A model generated the notes under the pieces. That model did not search any database. It was not told where the DNA came from and worked only from the letters and a program-made list of their open reading frames with translations. Below, piece by piece: positions 63,314-64,000 of a stretch of DNA of 64,000 nt. Every line of letters begins with the position of its first letter. The first letter of the stretch is position 1. Source of the DNA: Mycolicibacterium stellerae (GTDB lineage: Bacteria; Actinomycetota; Actinomycetes; Mycobacteriales; Mycobacteriaceae); NCBI RefSeq assembly GCF_003719305.1, contig NZ_RARC01000001.1, positions 434,001 to 498,000 on the forward strand. The letters run 5' to 3'. The translations under genes were made by a program, and so were the position numbers.

Positions 63314-64000
63314 ATGTCCGAGCACGCAGTGGATCTCGACTTCCGCCTGGACGACAGGGTTGCCCTCGTCACCGGCGGCGCGTCGGGAATCGGCGCCGCC
63401 ATCGGTGAAGCGCTGGCTGCCAAAGGCGCAAGGATCGCGGTCGCGGATCTCGCCGAAGGCAGCGAATTCCCCTGCAACGTCGGCGATCCCGACTCCGTCA
63501 GCCGAACGGTCGGTGCGGTCGTTGAAGCGCACGGTCGGATCGACATCCTGGTCAACAGCGCGGGCATCGTGCGCCTCGGCGCCGCCGAGGAGCTGTCGGT
63601 CAGCGACTGGGAGGCCACCATCGCGGTGAACCTCACGGGCACGTTTTTGATGTGCCAGGCGGTCGGCGCACACATGCTCGCCGCTGGTCGCGGTGTCATC
63701 ATCAACATGGCATCCCAGGCCGGCACCGTCGCGCTCGACGCGCACGTGGCGTATTGCGCCTCGAAGTTCGGTGTGGTCGGCGTCTCGAAGGTACTGGCCG
63801 CCGAATGGGCGGGCCGGGGCGTGCGGGTCAACAGCATCTCCCCGACAGTGGTCCTCACCGAGCTCGGCCACCAGGCATGGGACGGGCCAAAGGGGGACGC
63901 ACTCAAGAAGCTCATCCCGACGGGCCGGTTCGCCTACCCCGACGAGATCGCCGCGGCCGCGGTCTATCTGGCCTCCGACGCGGCGGGCATGGTCAACGGT
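63314..64000 (+). CDS. Short-chain dehydrogenase/reductase (polyol/sugar alcohol dehydrogenase-like), 3' truncated by the window
   Basis: The frame runs off the right edge after about 229 codons. It is a classical SDR: VTGGASGIGAAIGEAL (cofactor motif, residues 20-28 core), NSAG, catalytic Ser in INMASQAG and Tyr/Lys in AYCASKFG, with a canonical YxxxK. ATG 63314 follows GAGAGG about 7 nt upstream. Its divergent position next to a ribose/polyol-type ABC importer suggests oxidation of the imported sugar alcohol; this is inference. Sequence resembles galactitol/threitol-type SDRs only in a general way. Confidence 0.88.
   Translation, partial: MSEHAVDLDFRLDDRVALVTGGASGIGAAIGEALAAKGARIAVADLAEGSEFPCNVGDPDSVSRTVGAVVEAHGRIDILVNSAGIVRLGAAEELSVSDWEATIAVNLTGTFLMCQAVGAHMLAAGRGVIINMASQAGTVALDAHVAYCASKFGVVGVSKVLAAEWAGRGVRVNSISPTVVLTELGHQAWDGPKGDALKKLIPTGRFAYPDEIAAAAVYLASDAAGMVNG

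Overview
The window is chromosomal DNA from a high-GC actinomycete, almost certainly a fast-growing Mycobacterium (Mycolicibacterium). The main evidence is the conserved mycobacterial core gene order: an Rv0862c-type helicase-associated protein, an XPB/ercc3 helicase, fadB-fadA and a dapC-type aminotransferase, in the same relative order and orientation as Rv0862c to Rv0858c of M. tuberculosis. F420-linked oxidoreductase families, GTG starts and leaderless promoters (TANNNT 6-8 nt before the start codon) agree with this. No rRNA, tRNA, transposase, integrase, CRISPR array or phage gene was seen. Coding density is very high and no gene-free stretch exceeds 300 bases.

Layout. 0-2.7 kb: DNA repair genes (partial helicase-associated protein, XPB). 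2.7-11.5 kb: a cupin protein, then an acetate/short-chain carboxylate module. The module has two sodium:solute symporters, each paired with a small DUF485-type membrane protein, a LytS/LytTR-type two-component system, and a divergent acetyl-CoA synthetase. 11.5-24.3 kb: accessory metabolism, with a secreted proline-rich protein, two MFS transporters, a LysR and a TetR regulator, an SDR, a SnoaL-like protein, an F420-type LLM oxidoreductase, a PPOX/FDOR protein, a methyltransferase, an acyl-CoA ligase, an FAD monooxygenase and an S9 peptidase. 24.3-27.7 kb: the fadB-fadA beta-oxidation operon. 27.8-35.2 kb: a 2-oxoacid dehydrogenase with fused E1 alpha/beta, its E2 and an Old Yellow Enzyme, divergent from a VOC protein, a GntR regulator and a gabD1-like aldehyde dehydrogenase.

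35.3-58.1 kb holds what looks like one coherent catabolic regulon. A LacI-family regulator is encoded at 57.07 kb. A 14-bp palindrome, TGCAATCGATTGCA, or a close variant recurs in nearly every promoter gap of this block and was noticed nowhere else in the window. The units it appears to control are: a Liv-type ABC importer operon with an NAD-dependent dehydrogenase and an unusual M24 hydrolase; an MFS transporter; a substrate-binding-like protein without signal peptide; two alpha/beta hydrolases; an AhpD/CMD-like protein with a two-subunit molybdenum hydroxylase; a phytoene-desaturase-like FAD oxidoreductase; and an Ssu/Tau-type ABC importer co-transcribed with two paralogous LVIVD-repeat beta-propeller proteins. 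The two propellers share four histidines at equivalent positions and may be metalloenzymes. The enzyme content (Mo-hydroxylase, a C-C hydrolase of the pseudo-oxynicotine-hydrolase type, a creatinase-fold C-N hydrolase, an NAD dehydrogenase) suggests degradation of an N-heterocyclic or similar compound. The substrate is an inference and is not established.

58.2-64 kb: the dapC-type aminotransferase resumes the conserved core order. It is followed by a ribose-type ABC sugar/polyol importer and a divergent SDR dehydrogenase cut by the window edge. Relative to M. tuberculosis, about 22 kb lies between ercc3 and fadB and about 30 kb between fadA and dapC that are absent from the tight M. tuberculosis arrangement.
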